DNA from: an uncultured Planctomycetales bacterium
GTDB lineage: Bacteria > Planctomycetota > Planctomycetia > Pirellulales > S012-138
Reading direction: 5' to 3'
Assembly: GCA_937982665.1 (NCBI GenBank)
Contig: CALJLD010000175.1
Span: 1 to 17,106, forward strand
DNA: 17,106 bases
Part shown: positions 1-8,757 of the stretch, one piece after another
Layout: every line of letters begins with the position of its first letter
Position numbering within the stretch: the stretch's first letter is position 1
The notes under the pieces: generated by a model
What the model was told of the DNA's origin: nothing
Seen by the model: the letters and a program-made list of their open reading frames with translations, nothing else
The model's database searches: none
Made by a program: the position numbers and the translations under genes

Positions 1-2
1 CG

Positions 3-1214
3 GATGAACAAACGCGCCAACTGCAGGAACATTTCCTCAAGAGCGAAAGCCAGCCTTATCAAGATCTGGCGAAGGAGATCGAACAACTCAACGGCAAACT
101 GGCCGACCTGCGCAAGCCGCTGACTTCGGTGATGGTCATGCAAGACCTGCCCAAGCCGCGACAAACTTATGTGCTCAGTCGCGGTCAGTATGATGCCCCG
201 GACAAAGAGCGACCTGTCGAGCCAGGCGTGCCGGAGTTTCTTTCCCCGCTGCCGGAAGATGCGCCAGCAAATCGCCTTGGACTGGCGCGCTGGATCATCG
301 ATCCGGAGAATCCACTGACGGCGCGTGTGGCTGTGAACCGCATCTGGAAGACCTTCTTCGGCAGCGGACTTGTCGAAACGGCCGAGGACTTTGGCGCGCA
401 AGGGCAATGGCCTTCCCACCCGGAACTGTTGGACTGGCTGGCCACGGACTTTGTCGAACACGGCTGGGACCGCAAGCGGCTCATCAAACAGATCATGATG
501 TCGGAGACGTATTGCCAATCGTCCAAGATTGACGCGGAGCGCTTCGAGAAAGATCCCGAAAACCTGCTTCTGGCCCGCGGCCCGCGCTTCCGGCTTTCAG
601 GCGAGTTTGTCCGCGATCAGGCGCTGTTTGTAAGCGGACTACTCAACGGAAAGATTGGCGGACCCGGCGTGAAGCCCTACCAGCCGCCAGGGCTGTGGAA
701 CGAAGTCAGCCTGAATGGCAACCTGCGATTCCGGCAGGACCATGGCGAAGACCTCTACCGCCGCAGTCTCTATACCTATTGGAAACGGTCGGCCCCGCCA
801 CCGTCGATGACGATCTTTGACGCGCCGACGCGGGAGAAGTGCACCATCCGCCGCGGCACAACCAACACGCCGCTGCAAGCACTCGTGTTGTTGAACGATG
901 ATCAGTTCGTGGAGGCCGCCCGCGCATTCGCCCAGCGCATCCTCAAAGAGGGAGGCGATTCGTTCGAAGCCAAAGTGGAATTTGCCTTCCGCTCCTGCAC
1001 CGGGCACAAGCCGGAAGCACGCATTATCGCGGTGCTGAAGTCCACACTGGAAACAGAACGGACGGCCTTCGCCCACAACCCGGAACAGGCCACGGCATTG
1101 CTTTCGATTGGTGAAAGCCAGCGCGATGAACAACTCGATCCGGCCAAACATGCGGCCTGGACGATTGTGGCCAGCATGATTCTCAACTTCGATCAAACGA
1201 TGACACGCGAGTAG
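3..1214 (+). CDS. DUF1553 (PSD1-type) domain protein, 3' part
   Basis: The gene enters from the left edge: the frame is open from base 3 with no start, leaving 403 C-terminal residues. A helical linker (residues 1-40, rich in E, Q, L and K) leads into a DUF1553 domain. Family hallmarks are visible: NRLGLARWI near residue 90, then an NPLTARVAVNRIW segment, GLVETAEDFG, HPELLDWLA and TNTPLQALVLLND near residue 288. The C-terminus (NFDQTMTRE) is the normal end for the family, so only the 5' part is missing. In planctomycetes such proteins usually also carry PSD1 cytochrome-like and DUF1549 domains upstream and are exported. Their biochemical role is unproven, although they often sit with sulfatases and polysaccharide-degradation genes. 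The DUF1501 gene begins 48 bp downstream, the usual partner and probably the same operon. Family assignment is firm; function is unknown. Confidence 0.93.
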   Translation, partial: DEQTRQLQEHFLKSESQPYQDLAKEIEQLNGKLADLRKPLTSVMVMQDLPKPRQTYVLSRGQYDAPDKERPVEPGVPEFLSPLPEDAPANRLGLARWIIDPENPLTARVAVNRIWKTFFGSGLVETAEDFGAQGQWPSHPELLDWLATDFVEHGWDRKRLIKQIMMSETYCQSSKIDAERFEKDPENLLLARGPRFRLSGEFVRDQALFVSGLLNGKIGGPGVKPYQPPGLWNEVSLNGNLRFRQDHGEDLYRRSLYTYWKRSAPPPSMTIFDAPTREKCTIRRGTTNTPLQALVLLNDDQFVEAARAFAQRILKEGGDSFEAKVEFAFRSCTGHKPEARIIAVLKSTLETERTAFAHNPEQATALLSIGESQRDEQLDPAKHAAWTIVASMILNFDQTMTRE

Positions 1215-1262
1215 CGACCGTCCCAATCGCATTCGCCACCGCCTTAAGCTCAAAGTCTCAAG

Positions 1263-2741
1263 ATGAATCCTCTCTCCGAATTGCGGAACAACATCACTCG
1301 TCGCCAATTGCTGGCCAACTCCGGCCGAGCGTTGGGGACGGCCGCTTTGTGTTCGCTCATGCCTGGCGGCTTGAACGCGGCCAACATGGGAACATCAAGC
1401 GCGAAGCCCTCGAATGACGAGATGTCCGGCCTGCTAGGCTTGCCGCACTTCGCCGCCAAAGCGAAACGCGTGATCTACCTCTTCATGTCCGGCGGGCCAA
1501 GCCACATCGACTTGTTTGACTACAAGCCGGAGATGCGTGACTTCCACGGCGAAGAGTTGCCGGAGTCCATTCGCCAGGGCCAACGCCTGACCACCATGAC
1601 GTCAGGGCAATCGTCTTTCCCGTGCGTCGCGCCGATGTTCAAGTTTCAGAAGTACGGCGAACATCAAACCTATGTCAGCGAACTGCTGCCGCACACCGCA
1701 TCGATTGTTGATGACATTTCCATCGTCAAGTCGATGCACACGGAAGCCATCAACCATGACCCGGCCATCACGTTCATCAACACCGGTCGCCAACAACCTG
1801 GCAAGCCGTGCATGGGCTCGTGGATCAGCTACGGATTGGGGAGCATGAACCAGAACTTGCCCACGTTTGTGGTGATGATCTCGCGCGGCCGAGGGAACCT
1901 CCAGGCGTTGTACTCGCGGCTGTGGAGCAGTTCGTTCCTGCCGTCACGCCATCAAGGCGTGAAACTCCGAACGAGCGAATCGCCGGTTCTGTATCTGGAT
2001 AACCCGAAAGGCATCGACCGTGACATGCGCCGCCGCATGCTCGATGGCATTGCCGAAATCAACCAGGCCCACCATGACTCGGTGGGCGATCCCGAGATCC
2101 TAACGCGGATCGCTCAGTACGAACTCGCCTTCCGCATGCAGGCGTCTGTCCCGGAACTGACCGATATCAACACGGAACCGGAAAGCACCTTCAAACTCTA
2201 CGGCGAAGACTCGCGCAAGCCAGGGACGTTCGCGCGGAATTGCGTGATTGCTCGACGTTTGGCCGAGCGCGGTGTGCGGTTCATTCAGCTTTATCACCGT
2301 GCGTGGGATCAACATGGCAACCTGCCGCGCGATCTCCGCAACCAATGCAACGATGTCGATCAAGCGAGCGCCGGCCTGGTCCGCGATCTCAAGCAACGCG
2401 GCATGCTCGACGATACGCTCATCGTCTGGGGTGGCGAGTTCGGCCGCACAATCTATTCGCAAGGCAAGCTAACCAACGACAACCACGGCCGCGATCATCA
2501 TGGCCGCGCCTTCACCATCTGGATGGCCGGAGCCGGCATCAAGCGCGGGATGGAGTACGGCAAGACCGATTCCCACTCGTACAATATCCTGGAGAACCCG
2601 GTTCACATCCGCGACATGAACGCCACGATCCTGCATCAGCTCGGCATCGATCACAATCGCCTGACGTTCAAGTTCCAAGGACTGGATGAGAAGCTCACCG
2701 GCGTTGAGCCGGCGCATGTGGTGAAGGATATCTTGAGCTAG
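1263..2741 (+). CDS. DUF1501 family protein, Tat-exported
   Basis: This 492-residue protein belongs to DUF1501, an alkaline-phosphatase/sulfatase-fold family abundant in planctomycetes. The N-terminus has a twin-arginine signal (TRRQLL at residues 12-17, then a weakly hydrophobic Ala/Leu stretch to about residue 40), so folded export is likely. Conserved blocks are IYLFMSGGPSHIDLFDYKP (71-89), TEAINHDPA near 160, WDQHGNLP (348-355), WGGEFGRT (389-396) and NHGRDHHGRAF (407-417). The His/Asp-rich motifs suggest metal binding, but no reaction is established. Length is normal and complete. The ATG at 1263 is preceded only by a weak purine stretch (CAAG), as is common in this phylum. It follows the DUF1553 gene by 48 bp and is probably co-transcribed with it. 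Family call is secure; substrate is unknown. Confidence 0.95.
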   Translation: MNPLSELRNNITRRQLLANSGRALGTAALCSLMPGGLNAANMGTSSAKPSNDEMSGLLGLPHFAAKAKRVIYLFMSGGPSHIDLFDYKPEMRDFHGEELPESIRQGQRLTTMTSGQSSFPCVAPMFKFQKYGEHQTYVSELLPHTASIVDDISIVKSMHTEAINHDPAITFINTGRQQPGKPCMGSWISYGLGSMNQNLPTFVVMISRGRGNLQALYSRLWSSSFLPSRHQGVKLRTSESPVLYLDNPKGIDRDMRRRMLDGIAEINQAHHDSVGDPEILTRIAQYELAFRMQASVPELTDINTEPESTFKLYGEDSRKPGTFARNCVIARRLAERGVRFIQLYHRAWDQHGNLPRDLRNQCNDVDQASAGLVRDLKQRGMLDDTLIVWGGEFGRTIYSQGKLTNDNHGRDHHGRAFTIWMAGAGIKRGMEYGKTDSHSYNILENPVHIRDMNATILHQLGIDHNRLTFKFQGLDEKLTGVEPAHVVKDILS

Positions 2742-2777
2742 GAAGATTGAGGGCGACTGGGTCAAGTGCAGCGAGTT

Positions 2778-2828
2778 AGGGTGTGCAACAAAGGTACTAC
2801 CGTGCATACGTCGTGTTGTCCGCACCCT
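2778..2828. repeat. Inverted repeat downstream of DUF1501 gene
   Basis: The arms AGGGTG (2778-2783) plus CAACA (2786-2790) pair perfectly with TGTTG (2814-2818) plus CACCCT (2823-2828), with a small internal loop and a 23-nt apical loop. It begins 37 bp after the DUF1501 stop codon. No T-tract follows, so it could be a factor-dependent termination or 3'-end stabilising structure rather than a classical terminator. Confidence 0.4.
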
Positions 2829-2893
2829 GAGAAATCGCATCAAAACATCCAAATGGGGGCGAAAAACGTCTTCGTCGCCTAGTCGGTCGGCAG

Positions 2894-2914
2894 GCCAACT
2901 TCAGGATAGTTGGC
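2894..2914. repeat. Short perfect hairpin
   Basis: GCCAACT (2894-2900) and AGTTGGC (2908-2914) are perfect 7-bp arms around a 7-nt loop. No T-tract follows. It may be an operator or the end of the upstream transcript; which one cannot be told from the sequence. Confidence 0.35.
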
Positions 2915-3020
2915 TCAACTCGTTACGCCCAGCATTCTTCGGAACTCAGGATACGATCGGTCACGTGCCCCCAGCGAATTGAATTAAGTCTAATAATTCT
3001 TGAGCGCACCAGCTCAATTT

Positions 3021-3045
3021 TACGGGAACAGGTCTGGGAGTCCCA
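3021..3045 (+). promoter_or_regulatory. Candidate promoter/operator block of the sigma-kinase operon
   Basis: The block begins TACGGGAA, continues with GG and CTGGG, and ends in AGTCC, 44 bp upstream of the GTG start. The same arrangement, with a 2-bp difference in spacing, recurs at 7361-7385 upstream of the first secreted-protein gene. GGGAAC resembles the GGAAC -35 element of ECF-type promoters, and the position fits a promoter. No clear Shine-Dalgarno sequence lies between it and the GTG. This is inferred from the recurrence, not from a known consensus. Confidence 0.4.
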
Positions 3046-3064
3046 TTACTCGCATTCTTCCGCC

Positions 3065-3679
3065 GTGATCGACCAAGAAACTTCACAGCTGGTTGTTTTG
3101 GCCAAAGCAGGTGATGCGGCTGCCGAAGAGCAGTTGTTGTCGCGTTACAGGGAACGGCTCAAGCGCATGATTCGGGTCTTCTTAGATCCTCGGGTCGTGC
3201 CTCGTGTTGATCCATCTGACATCTTACAAGAGTGCCTTACGTGTGCTGCTATGCGCTTACCGCACTATTCCGAAGAACGGACGCTGGGATTCTATCCGTG
3301 GCTGCGACAGATCGCGAAAGATCGAATCGTTGACGCCCATCGCAAGCATATCCGCGCGACCAAGCGATCGGTCGTACGCGAAGTCGCCGAAGGCGGCTAT
3401 TTCTCGGATGCCTCTGTTTCACACCTCGCTGACCAACTTGTCAGCCCTGAGACTTCACCAAGCGGAAGGTTCATGTCAGGTGAGCGGCGCGAGATCTTGA
3501 TGAAAGCGCTGCACCAGCTTCCCGAAGCTGATCGTGAGATCCTCCTGATGAAGTACGCAGAGCAACTTTCCACAAGTGAGATCGCAGAGGCCACCGCGCT
3601 TTCCGAATCTGCCGTACGATCAAGACTCTGGCGGGCTATCGAAAAACTCAGTTCTCTAGTTCGGTCAACAGACCCTTAG
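3065..3679 (+). CDS. ECF-type RNA polymerase sigma factor, kinase-associated
   Basis: This 204-residue sigma-70 family protein of the ECF type directs RNA polymerase to particular promoters. The sigma-2 domain spans about residues 26-96 (RYRERLKRMI, VDPSDILQE, a Trp-containing YPWLRQIAKDRIVDAHRKH helix for -10 recognition). Sigma-4 spans about 143-196, with a helix-turn-helix near 168-190 (LSTSEIAEATALSESAVRSRL). Both domains are intact. The start is GTG: the protein then begins in the usual family style (QLVVLAKAGDAAAEEQLL), and no ATG fits better upstream. No obvious ribosome-binding site is seen. The kinase gene follows after only 10 bp, an arrangement typical of planctomycete ECF/Ser-Thr-kinase pairs, where the kinase is thought to replace the anti-sigma factor. 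The target genes are inferred below. Confidence 0.92.
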   Translation: MIDQETSQLVVLAKAGDAAAEEQLLSRYRERLKRMIRVFLDPRVVPRVDPSDILQECLTCAAMRLPHYSEERTLGFYPWLRQIAKDRIVDAHRKHIRATKRSVVREVAEGGYFSDASVSHLADQLVSPETSPSGRFMSGERREILMKALHQLPEADREILLMKYAEQLSTSEIAEATALSESAVRSRLWRAIEKLSSLVRSTDP

Positions 3680-3689
3680 GCAACACGCC

Positions 3690-6600
3690 ATGGCGAAAAC
3701 GGAAACTCCAGGCGAACACCTGTCGGCAAACAGCGAATTGGTTGAAGAACTCTTCGCTCGGTTAGAGCGAGGTGAACGAATTGACATCGAGAAGATTGCC
3801 TCCAGCCCGGAGCAGGCGGAACGCATACGATCCGTTTTGCCAATGATGGAAGAGTTGGCCTCAATGGACTGGCCTACTCCAGATCCGATCAACGCAGCCG
3901 AGTCTCTTCCCGGTGAGAATCCGGTATTGGGAGATTTTCGCTTGTTGCGGCAAATTGGCCGCGGTGGCATGGGTGTTGTCTACGAGGCACAACAATTATC
4001 CATTGAACGAAAGGTTGCTTTGAAAATGCTTCCTTTCGCGGCGCTGGTCGATCCGCGAGCGCTTAAGCGGTTCAAGGTCGAAGTTACAGCGATCGCGACA
4101 CTTGAGCATCCCAACATCGTAACCGTGTACGCCGTCGGCGAAGATCGCGGGATCCACTACTTTGCCATGCAGCTTGTTCGTGGTCAGAGTCTTGCGCAGG
4201 TCTTGACGGAAATGAAGCTGGCTGCCACTGAGAGCCGGAATGGTGTGACACGCACGTCGTCGATTGGCGAAGCGGCGTTAACTGCCCCAAGTTTTCGCCA
4301 AACCAGTTTTGTGGTCGGCGATCCGACTCCCAACACGTCAAAGAACGTCGAAACAAGAGCTAAGGGCCGGTCCGCTACCCGCGGTGCGGAACTTGCATAC
4401 TTGAATGCGGTTGCCAACCTTATTGTGCAAGCAGCCAGAGCTTTGCAACATGCGCACGATCATGGCGTCGTGCATCGTGACATCAAGCCGGGAAACTTAC
4501 TGCTTGATACTGACGGTAAGCTCATCGTCACCGATTTCGGATTAGCGCGGATCGAAGCTGATGGCGGCGTGACGATGACGGGCGATGTTGTGGGAACGCT
4601 GCGCTATATGAGCCCTGAGCAAATCCTGGCGAAGCGAGTCGTAATCGACCAGCGAACGGACATCTATTCTTTGGGGGCTACCCTGTATGAATTGCTAACC
4701 CTCAAGCCCGTATGGGGCGGCGAGAGCAAAGCAGAGCTCATTCGACAGATTTCATTCGAGGAACCGGAACGGCCAGCCAAGATCAACCATTCGATCCCGG
4801 TTGATCTTGAGACGATTACACTCAAGGCGATTAGCAAGAATCCCAGCGATCGCTATGAATCGGCGAACGCGCTCGCGGACGACCTTCAACGGTTCTTGGA
4901 CGGCAAACCAATCTTGGCGAAACCTGCAAACCCAGTGCAACGATTGCAGAAGTGGGCAAGGCGCAATCCGTCAATCATTTGGACCAGCGCCGCAGTTTCG
5001 ATTCTTCTCGTGGGCTCGCTCATTGCGGGAGTCGTTGGTTTGCAATACAGCAACAATCGCCTCCGCGCACAGGAAAGGGAGACCAATAATGCGCTGCAGA
5101 GAGCCGAAGAAAACCTCACGAGTGCTGAACAGAATGCACGAAAAGCCAGAGCGAATTTCGTACTAGCACGTGATGCGGTCGATGACCTGCTGACTTCAGT
5201 CAGCGAAGACATCCTCTTGGATGCGCCCTCGTTGCAGCCGTTGCGTCGCGAATTGCTAATCCGCGCGGCCACCTATTATCAACTGTTCGTCGAAGAACAA
5301 GGGCAAGAGCCTGGCCTGGCAGCCGAACTGGCCAATTCATGGACTCGACTGGGCAGAATTCACGAACTGCTGGGCGATCAGCAGAAGGCAATTGAAGCCC
5401 ACCGCTCCGCGATCAATTCTTGGCAGAATCTCGACCACGGCCAATCAATGGTGGCAGAAAACATGGCTTCGCGGGCAAGTGCCGTCCTTGAGTTGATCCG
5501 ACCGCTCAAGCGAATTGGTGAACTGGAAGAAGCGACACTGCTGGCGAAGGAAGCGGTCGAGGCATTCGATGCGCTGCCACAACCTATCGAACCACAACAC
5601 CTGCTTGTGCAGGCCAATGCACTTCTCGAGTTTGCAGCTTTGTATCGCGCCGATGGCAAGGTCGAACTGGCGCTGCCTTGCGTACAAAGAGCGATTGATA
5701 TTCAAGAGCTAGTCGACGAGGACGATGTCGACATCTCAAAGCTTTTGTTTTACCGCGCCGATGCCCAACGTGAGCTGGCCGAAACTTTGAATGCACAGGG
5801 GCAGCACCCGGCTGCTCTGGAAGCACGTAGGCAGGAGCTTGCGCTTACCAAGAGACTCGTAGAACTCGCGCGCACTTCCATGCGCTATCGCCAAGCTTTG
5901 GCGGGCGCTTATCACAATTTGTCCTTGCAACTGCGGCGGATGGGGGAATGGGGCGATGCAAAGGACGCTGAATTGAAGACATTGGATCTGGTTAAAGCAC
6001 TTGCTGATGAGAATCCTCTCGTTGCTGAGTTCAAGTGGAAGCAGGGAAGCTCGCTCGAATCTCTGGCCAATATTCTCATTCAAACCGGAGAGATTCCTGC
6101 CGCACAGGAATCGATCGATCAATCGATCGAGATTCATCAGAAACTACGTGAGGAGTTTCCCGACGACCTGCAATATGCAGTGCAGCTTGCACGCTCCTAC
6201 CGAGTCCAAGCTGATCTTCTCGATCAAACCGGCAAGACGCCACAAGCAATTGGCAGTGCGAAGCGGGCGATCGAGTTGCGCAAAATTGTCGCGACCCAAA
6301 AGAGCGACTTCTTGAGCCGTCTGATGTTGGGGCAAGCACACATCTCGTTGGCGATTCATGAAGAAAACGAAGGCGACACTGCAAGTGCGTTGAATTCTGT
6401 GCGCACGGCCATCTCCGAGTTTGCCGCGTTGCGTGAAACGTCGAACGACGTTCGTGGACTCCGTGCAATGGCCAGCGCCTATTACCGGCTTGCCTATTTG
6501 CAGAACCAGGAAGAACGTACGCGCGACGCCATCGATTCCGCACTGCTTTCGATCAAACTGCACAAGGAACTCCAGGCGATTACTAATTCGCCACCTAGCC

Positions 6601-7298
6601 ATGCGCTCGCAGTTTCCTACAACAGCTTAGGATATTTCTATTACCTCGAGCAGCAGCCGCAGCAGGGATTCGAGGCCATTCAAGAAGCCATCAGAATCGA
6701 TCGGAAGATTCTGGCCGCGCGAAGCAATCTTGTTAATCCACGTTCGACTTTGGCAAACTCCTTGTCAACACTGTCGCAGTTGCTGTTAGATGCCGGCGAC
6801 GTTCCGTCAGCGCTCAAAGCCAGGGAAGACTCGGTCAAGGCCTATGACCAATTGCGCAAGCAAGTCACGCAAAACAAGCAACACTTTAACAAGTTCATTG
6901 GCGGGCAACTTTGGTGTGCGAGACTCAATCGCGCACTCGACCATGAAGAAAAGTCCCGCGAACGCTTTGGCCAGGCCCGACAATTGATCGTTGAGATCCC
7001 TATCGCCAAACGTTCGCCGACCAATTGGGAGCAGTTGGCCCAAGCCGAGTACGAATTGGGGAACTTTGCCGACGCCCGCGAGGCAACTCAACAAGCGATT
7101 GCACTCCACGATGAAGAAGCTCCTCTGGTGACTGCGCCTCGCTGGTGGCTGCTTGTCCTTTGTGAATTCCGGCTAGGAAATAGGGAAGCCGCACAGCAGA
7201 TGTATGGCCAATTGAATGACGAAGCGGAAACCCTTGATCCGCGGCGGGAACCACTCTGCGCGCTGCTGCGGAAGCAAGCTGCAGCCCTGATTCAATAA
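3690..7298 (+). CDS. Membrane Ser/Thr protein kinase with C-terminal TPR sensor domain
   Basis: This 1202-residue kinase is of the bacterial PknB-like (Hanks) type. An acidic helical N-terminus (1-80) precedes the catalytic domain (about 83-405). The glycine loop IGRGGMGVVYEA is at 89-100, the ATP-binding Lys at 112, the catalytic HRDIKPGN at 262-269, DFG at 282-284 and the activation-loop GTLRYMSPEQ at 302-311, so it should be active. An unusual Ser/Thr-rich, low-complexity insertion of about 60 residues (176-235) lies before the catalytic loop. One membrane segment follows (about 429-451), then a coiled-coil-like stretch (455-490) and TPR-like helical repeats from about 520 to the end, for example ANSWTRLGRIHELLGDQQKA and ASAYYRLAYLQNQ. 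The TPR part probably lies outside the cytoplasmic membrane and senses peptides or envelope state. It is translationally close to the sigma gene and probably regulates that factor. Confidence 0.94.
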   Translation: MAKTETPGEHLSANSELVEELFARLERGERIDIEKIASSPEQAERIRSVLPMMEELASMDWPTPDPINAAESLPGENPVLGDFRLLRQIGRGGMGVVYEAQQLSIERKVALKMLPFAALVDPRALKRFKVEVTAIATLEHPNIVTVYAVGEDRGIHYFAMQLVRGQSLAQVLTEMKLAATESRNGVTRTSSIGEAALTAPSFRQTSFVVGDPTPNTSKNVETRAKGRSATRGAELAYLNAVANLIVQAARALQHAHDHGVVHRDIKPGNLLLDTDGKLIVTDFGLARIEADGGVTMTGDVVGTLRYMSPEQILAKRVVIDQRTDIYSLGATLYELLTLKPVWGGESKAELIRQISFEEPERPAKINHSIPVDLETITLKAISKNPSDRYESANALADDLQRFLDGKPILAKPANPVQRLQKWARRNPSIIWTSAAVSILLVGSLIAGVVGLQYSNNRLRAQERETNNALQRAEENLTSAEQNARKARANFVLARDAVDDLLTSVSEDILLDAPSLQPLRRELLIRAATYYQLFVEEQGQEPGLAAELANSWTRLGRIHELLGDQQKAIEAHRSAINSWQNLDHGQSMVAENMASRASAVLELIRPLKRIGELEEATLLAKEAVEAFDALPQPIEPQHLLVQANALLEFAALYRADGKVELALPCVQRAIDIQELVDEDDVDISKLLFYRADAQRELAETLNAQGQHPAALEARRQELALTKRLVELARTSMRYRQALAGAYHNLSLQLRRMGEWGDAKDAELKTLDLVKALADENPLVAEFKWKQGSSLESLANILIQTGEIPAAQESIDQSIEIHQKLREEFPDDLQYAVQLARSYRVQADLLDQTGKTPQAIGSAKRAIELRKIVATQKSDFLSRLMLGQAHISLAIHEENEGDTASALNSVRTAISEFAALRETSNDVRGLRAMASAYYRLAYLQNQEERTRDAIDSALLSIKLHKELQAITNSPPSHALAVSYNSLGYFYYLEQQPQQGFEAIQEAIRIDRKILAARSNLVNPRSTLANSLSTLSQLLLDAGDVPSALKAREDSVKAYDQLRKQVTQNKQHFNKFIGGQLWCARLNRALDHEEKSRERFGQARQLIVEIPIAKRSPTNWEQLAQAEYELGNFADAREATQQAIALHDEEAPLVTAPRWWLLVLCEFRLGNREAAQQMYGQLNDEAETLDPRREPLCALLRKQAAALIQ

Positions 7299-7311
7299 CC
7301 TCTCCAATGTG

Positions 7312-7341
7312 ACGAATTCTGTTCTTTTTTCGAGAATTCGT
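7312..7341. repeat. Perfect 9-bp inverted repeat after the kinase gene
   Basis: ACGAATTCT (7312-7320) and AGAATTCGT (7333-7341) are perfect arms around a 12-nt loop that contains six T residues. It lies 14 bp after the kinase stop codon and about 20 bp upstream of the promoter-like block at 7361. No T-tract follows the stem, so it is a poor classical terminator. It may act as an operator or a 3'-end stabiliser. Confidence 0.5.
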
Positions 7342-7360
7342 GAATAGATCGGGCGCGAAA

Positions 7361-7385
7361 TACGGGAATTGGGCTGGGGCAGTCC
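7361..7385 (+). promoter_or_regulatory. Candidate promoter/operator block of the secreted-protein cluster
   Basis: The block shares TACGGGAA, GG, CTGGG and AGTCC, in the same order, with 3021-3045 upstream of the sigma gene; the main difference is an extra GC before AGTCC. It lies 64 bp upstream of the ATG at 7425, a distance suited to a promoter. A common regulator, possibly the adjacent ECF sigma factor, is inferred. Confidence 0.4.
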
Positions 7386-7424
7386 TACTGAAAGTCTATT
7401 GCTCAATTCCACAAGGTATTTCTC

Positions 7425-8693
7425 ATGGCCCGTTCGCGTTCAACATGGCTTCGGCGATGTCTTGCGTTTCTCCTGATCCTTGCCGTTACTTCGACTTCCG
7501 CCTACGCCCAAAAAGGGAAAGGCAAGGGCAATGGCGGCGGGGGTGGAGATGACGGCGGTGGCGACCCGCCAGCAAACCTTCCAGCTGTTCGATACGCAAT
7601 AGCGACAATCCCTCAGAGCGATGGCCCGGAGTACATCTCCGAAATCAACAATAGCGGCATTGCCGTTGGCCACATTGACAATGAAGGATTCGTGTTCGAC
7701 GCCATCAATAACAGCTTCTATGACCTCAACTCGATCCCATCGCTGATAGGCCAACTCCCCGCGGGCTTTATTTTTGAGCACATAACAGCCATCAACGACA
7801 CAGGGAACTTCGTCGGCGACATCGTCAATACGAGTACCGATGAAACGTTGGTGTGTGTTGTTGACACCGCGAGCAGTTCAGATCCGACGAATTGGGATGT
7901 GCTTGTCTTGCCAAATATGGGCGATGAAGAACGCGACTCCGCGCGGGACATCAATAACTCTGGAGACATGCTTGTCGGTTTCTGGCGCACTGACGGCACA
8001 AGAGACATGTATATCTACAATCCGTGGGCAGATAACCCCGTCGGCGCTGCGCCACCGATCATCGTCGGTGTGGCCAATCGAACAAATGGCGTTCTGAACA
8101 ATTGGGGTGAGGTGGCCATGGATGACAACGATGGCAACATCTTCATCTTCGATTCTCTTACACAACAAACCACAACAATCAACGCCCACTCCGACTCACT
8201 CTTCATCCAAGGCTTTAATGACCAAGGCGTACTCAGCGGCGCGGCCAAGTTTGTATCGCTGGGAAAATGGTCTGCCATCCGCTACGACAACGAACTTGAA
8301 ATTTTGCCGTCAGCGAGTTATCCGGATTCGACATGGCAGGGCGTCTACGTTCATCAAGGGATCAATAACGAAAACGACGTCAGCTTCTTTAGCGAGTATT
8401 GGGACCGCAAGGGCTTGTGCCAAGACGCGTTTCTCATTCACACCGGCACGAGCGGCGATCCAACCGAGAGCTTTTGGAGCCTCGACGACTTGATTCTGGC
8501 GAGCGATCCACTTGCTGATGGTTGGAATTCTGCAAGGATCAAGCGCGTGACAGCGATGAGTGACAGGGCAGATGCCCAGTCGGCTGATGGGTTCCCTTTG
8601 TTGTGTGTTGAATTCAATGTTCCTAAGAGCAAAGGAAACCCAGGCGGATTCTATCAAGCTGTTTTGATTCCCGTGGACATTCAAACTCCGTAG
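7425..8693 (+). CDS. Secreted HAF-repeat-like protein
   Basis: The product is 422 residues. A signal peptide (1-28: basic start, Leu-rich core, cleavage after AYA) is followed by a Lys/Gly/Asp-rich low-complexity linker (30-50) and then repeats of about 45-60 residues with an 'INNSG-x-VG-x-I/x-G-FV' pattern: EINNSGIAVGHI, AINDTGNFVGDI and DINNSGDMLVGF, with further looser copies. This resembles the extracellular HAF repeat, thought to form a beta-propeller-like fold; family membership is judged by eye. No catalytic motif is seen and no membrane anchor is present, so a periplasmic or secreted structural or binding role is likely. The ATG is supported by AAGG about 8 bp upstream. It is the first gene of a five-gene run of secreted products and the one carrying the shared promoter-like block. 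Confidence 0.8.
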   Translation: MARSRSTWLRRCLAFLLILAVTSTSAYAQKGKGKGNGGGGGDDGGGDPPANLPAVRYAIATIPQSDGPEYISEINNSGIAVGHIDNEGFVFDAINNSFYDLNSIPSLIGQLPAGFIFEHITAINDTGNFVGDIVNTSTDETLVCVVDTASSSDPTNWDVLVLPNMGDEERDSARDINNSGDMLVGFWRTDGTRDMYIYNPWADNPVGAAPPIIVGVANRTNGVLNNWGEVAMDDNDGNIFIFDSLTQQTTTINAHSDSLFIQGFNDQGVLSGAAKFVSLGKWSAIRYDNELEILPSASYPDSTWQGVYVHQGINNENDVSFFSEYWDRKGLCQDAFLIHTGTSGDPTESFWSLDDLILASDPLADGWNSARIKRVTAMSDRADAQSADGFPLLCVEFNVPKSKGNPGGFYQAVLIPVDIQTP

Positions 8694-8757
8694 GAGTCAC
8701 AGGCCCGCTCTCGTCTTACTCTTGGCAATTCGGTTCAAACTCCTTTAGGACACAACC

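Larger units (their letters stand above)
2742..3064. other. Intergenic spacer with hairpins and promoter region
   Basis: This 323-bp stretch shows no convincing gene. It separates the DUF1501 operon from the sigma/kinase operon, so it should hold the end of the first transcript and the promoter of the second. Two inverted repeats (2778-2828 and 2894-2914) and a promoter-like block (3021-3045) are listed separately. A short palindrome, TGGGA-G-TCCCA, lies at 3035-3045 inside that block. AT content rises around 2980-3000 (TAATAAT at 2991-2997). Confidence 0.6.

Noticed and set aside
639..1307. 222-codon minus-strand open frame
   Set aside because: It lies fully antisense to the conserved DUF1553 coding sequence and has no recognisable features.
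2941..2963. GGAAC with a downstream GTCA as an ECF promoter of the sigma gene
   Set aside because: The spacing (14 bp) is short and the site is 100 bp from the gene; the block at 3021 is better placed and recurs at 7361.
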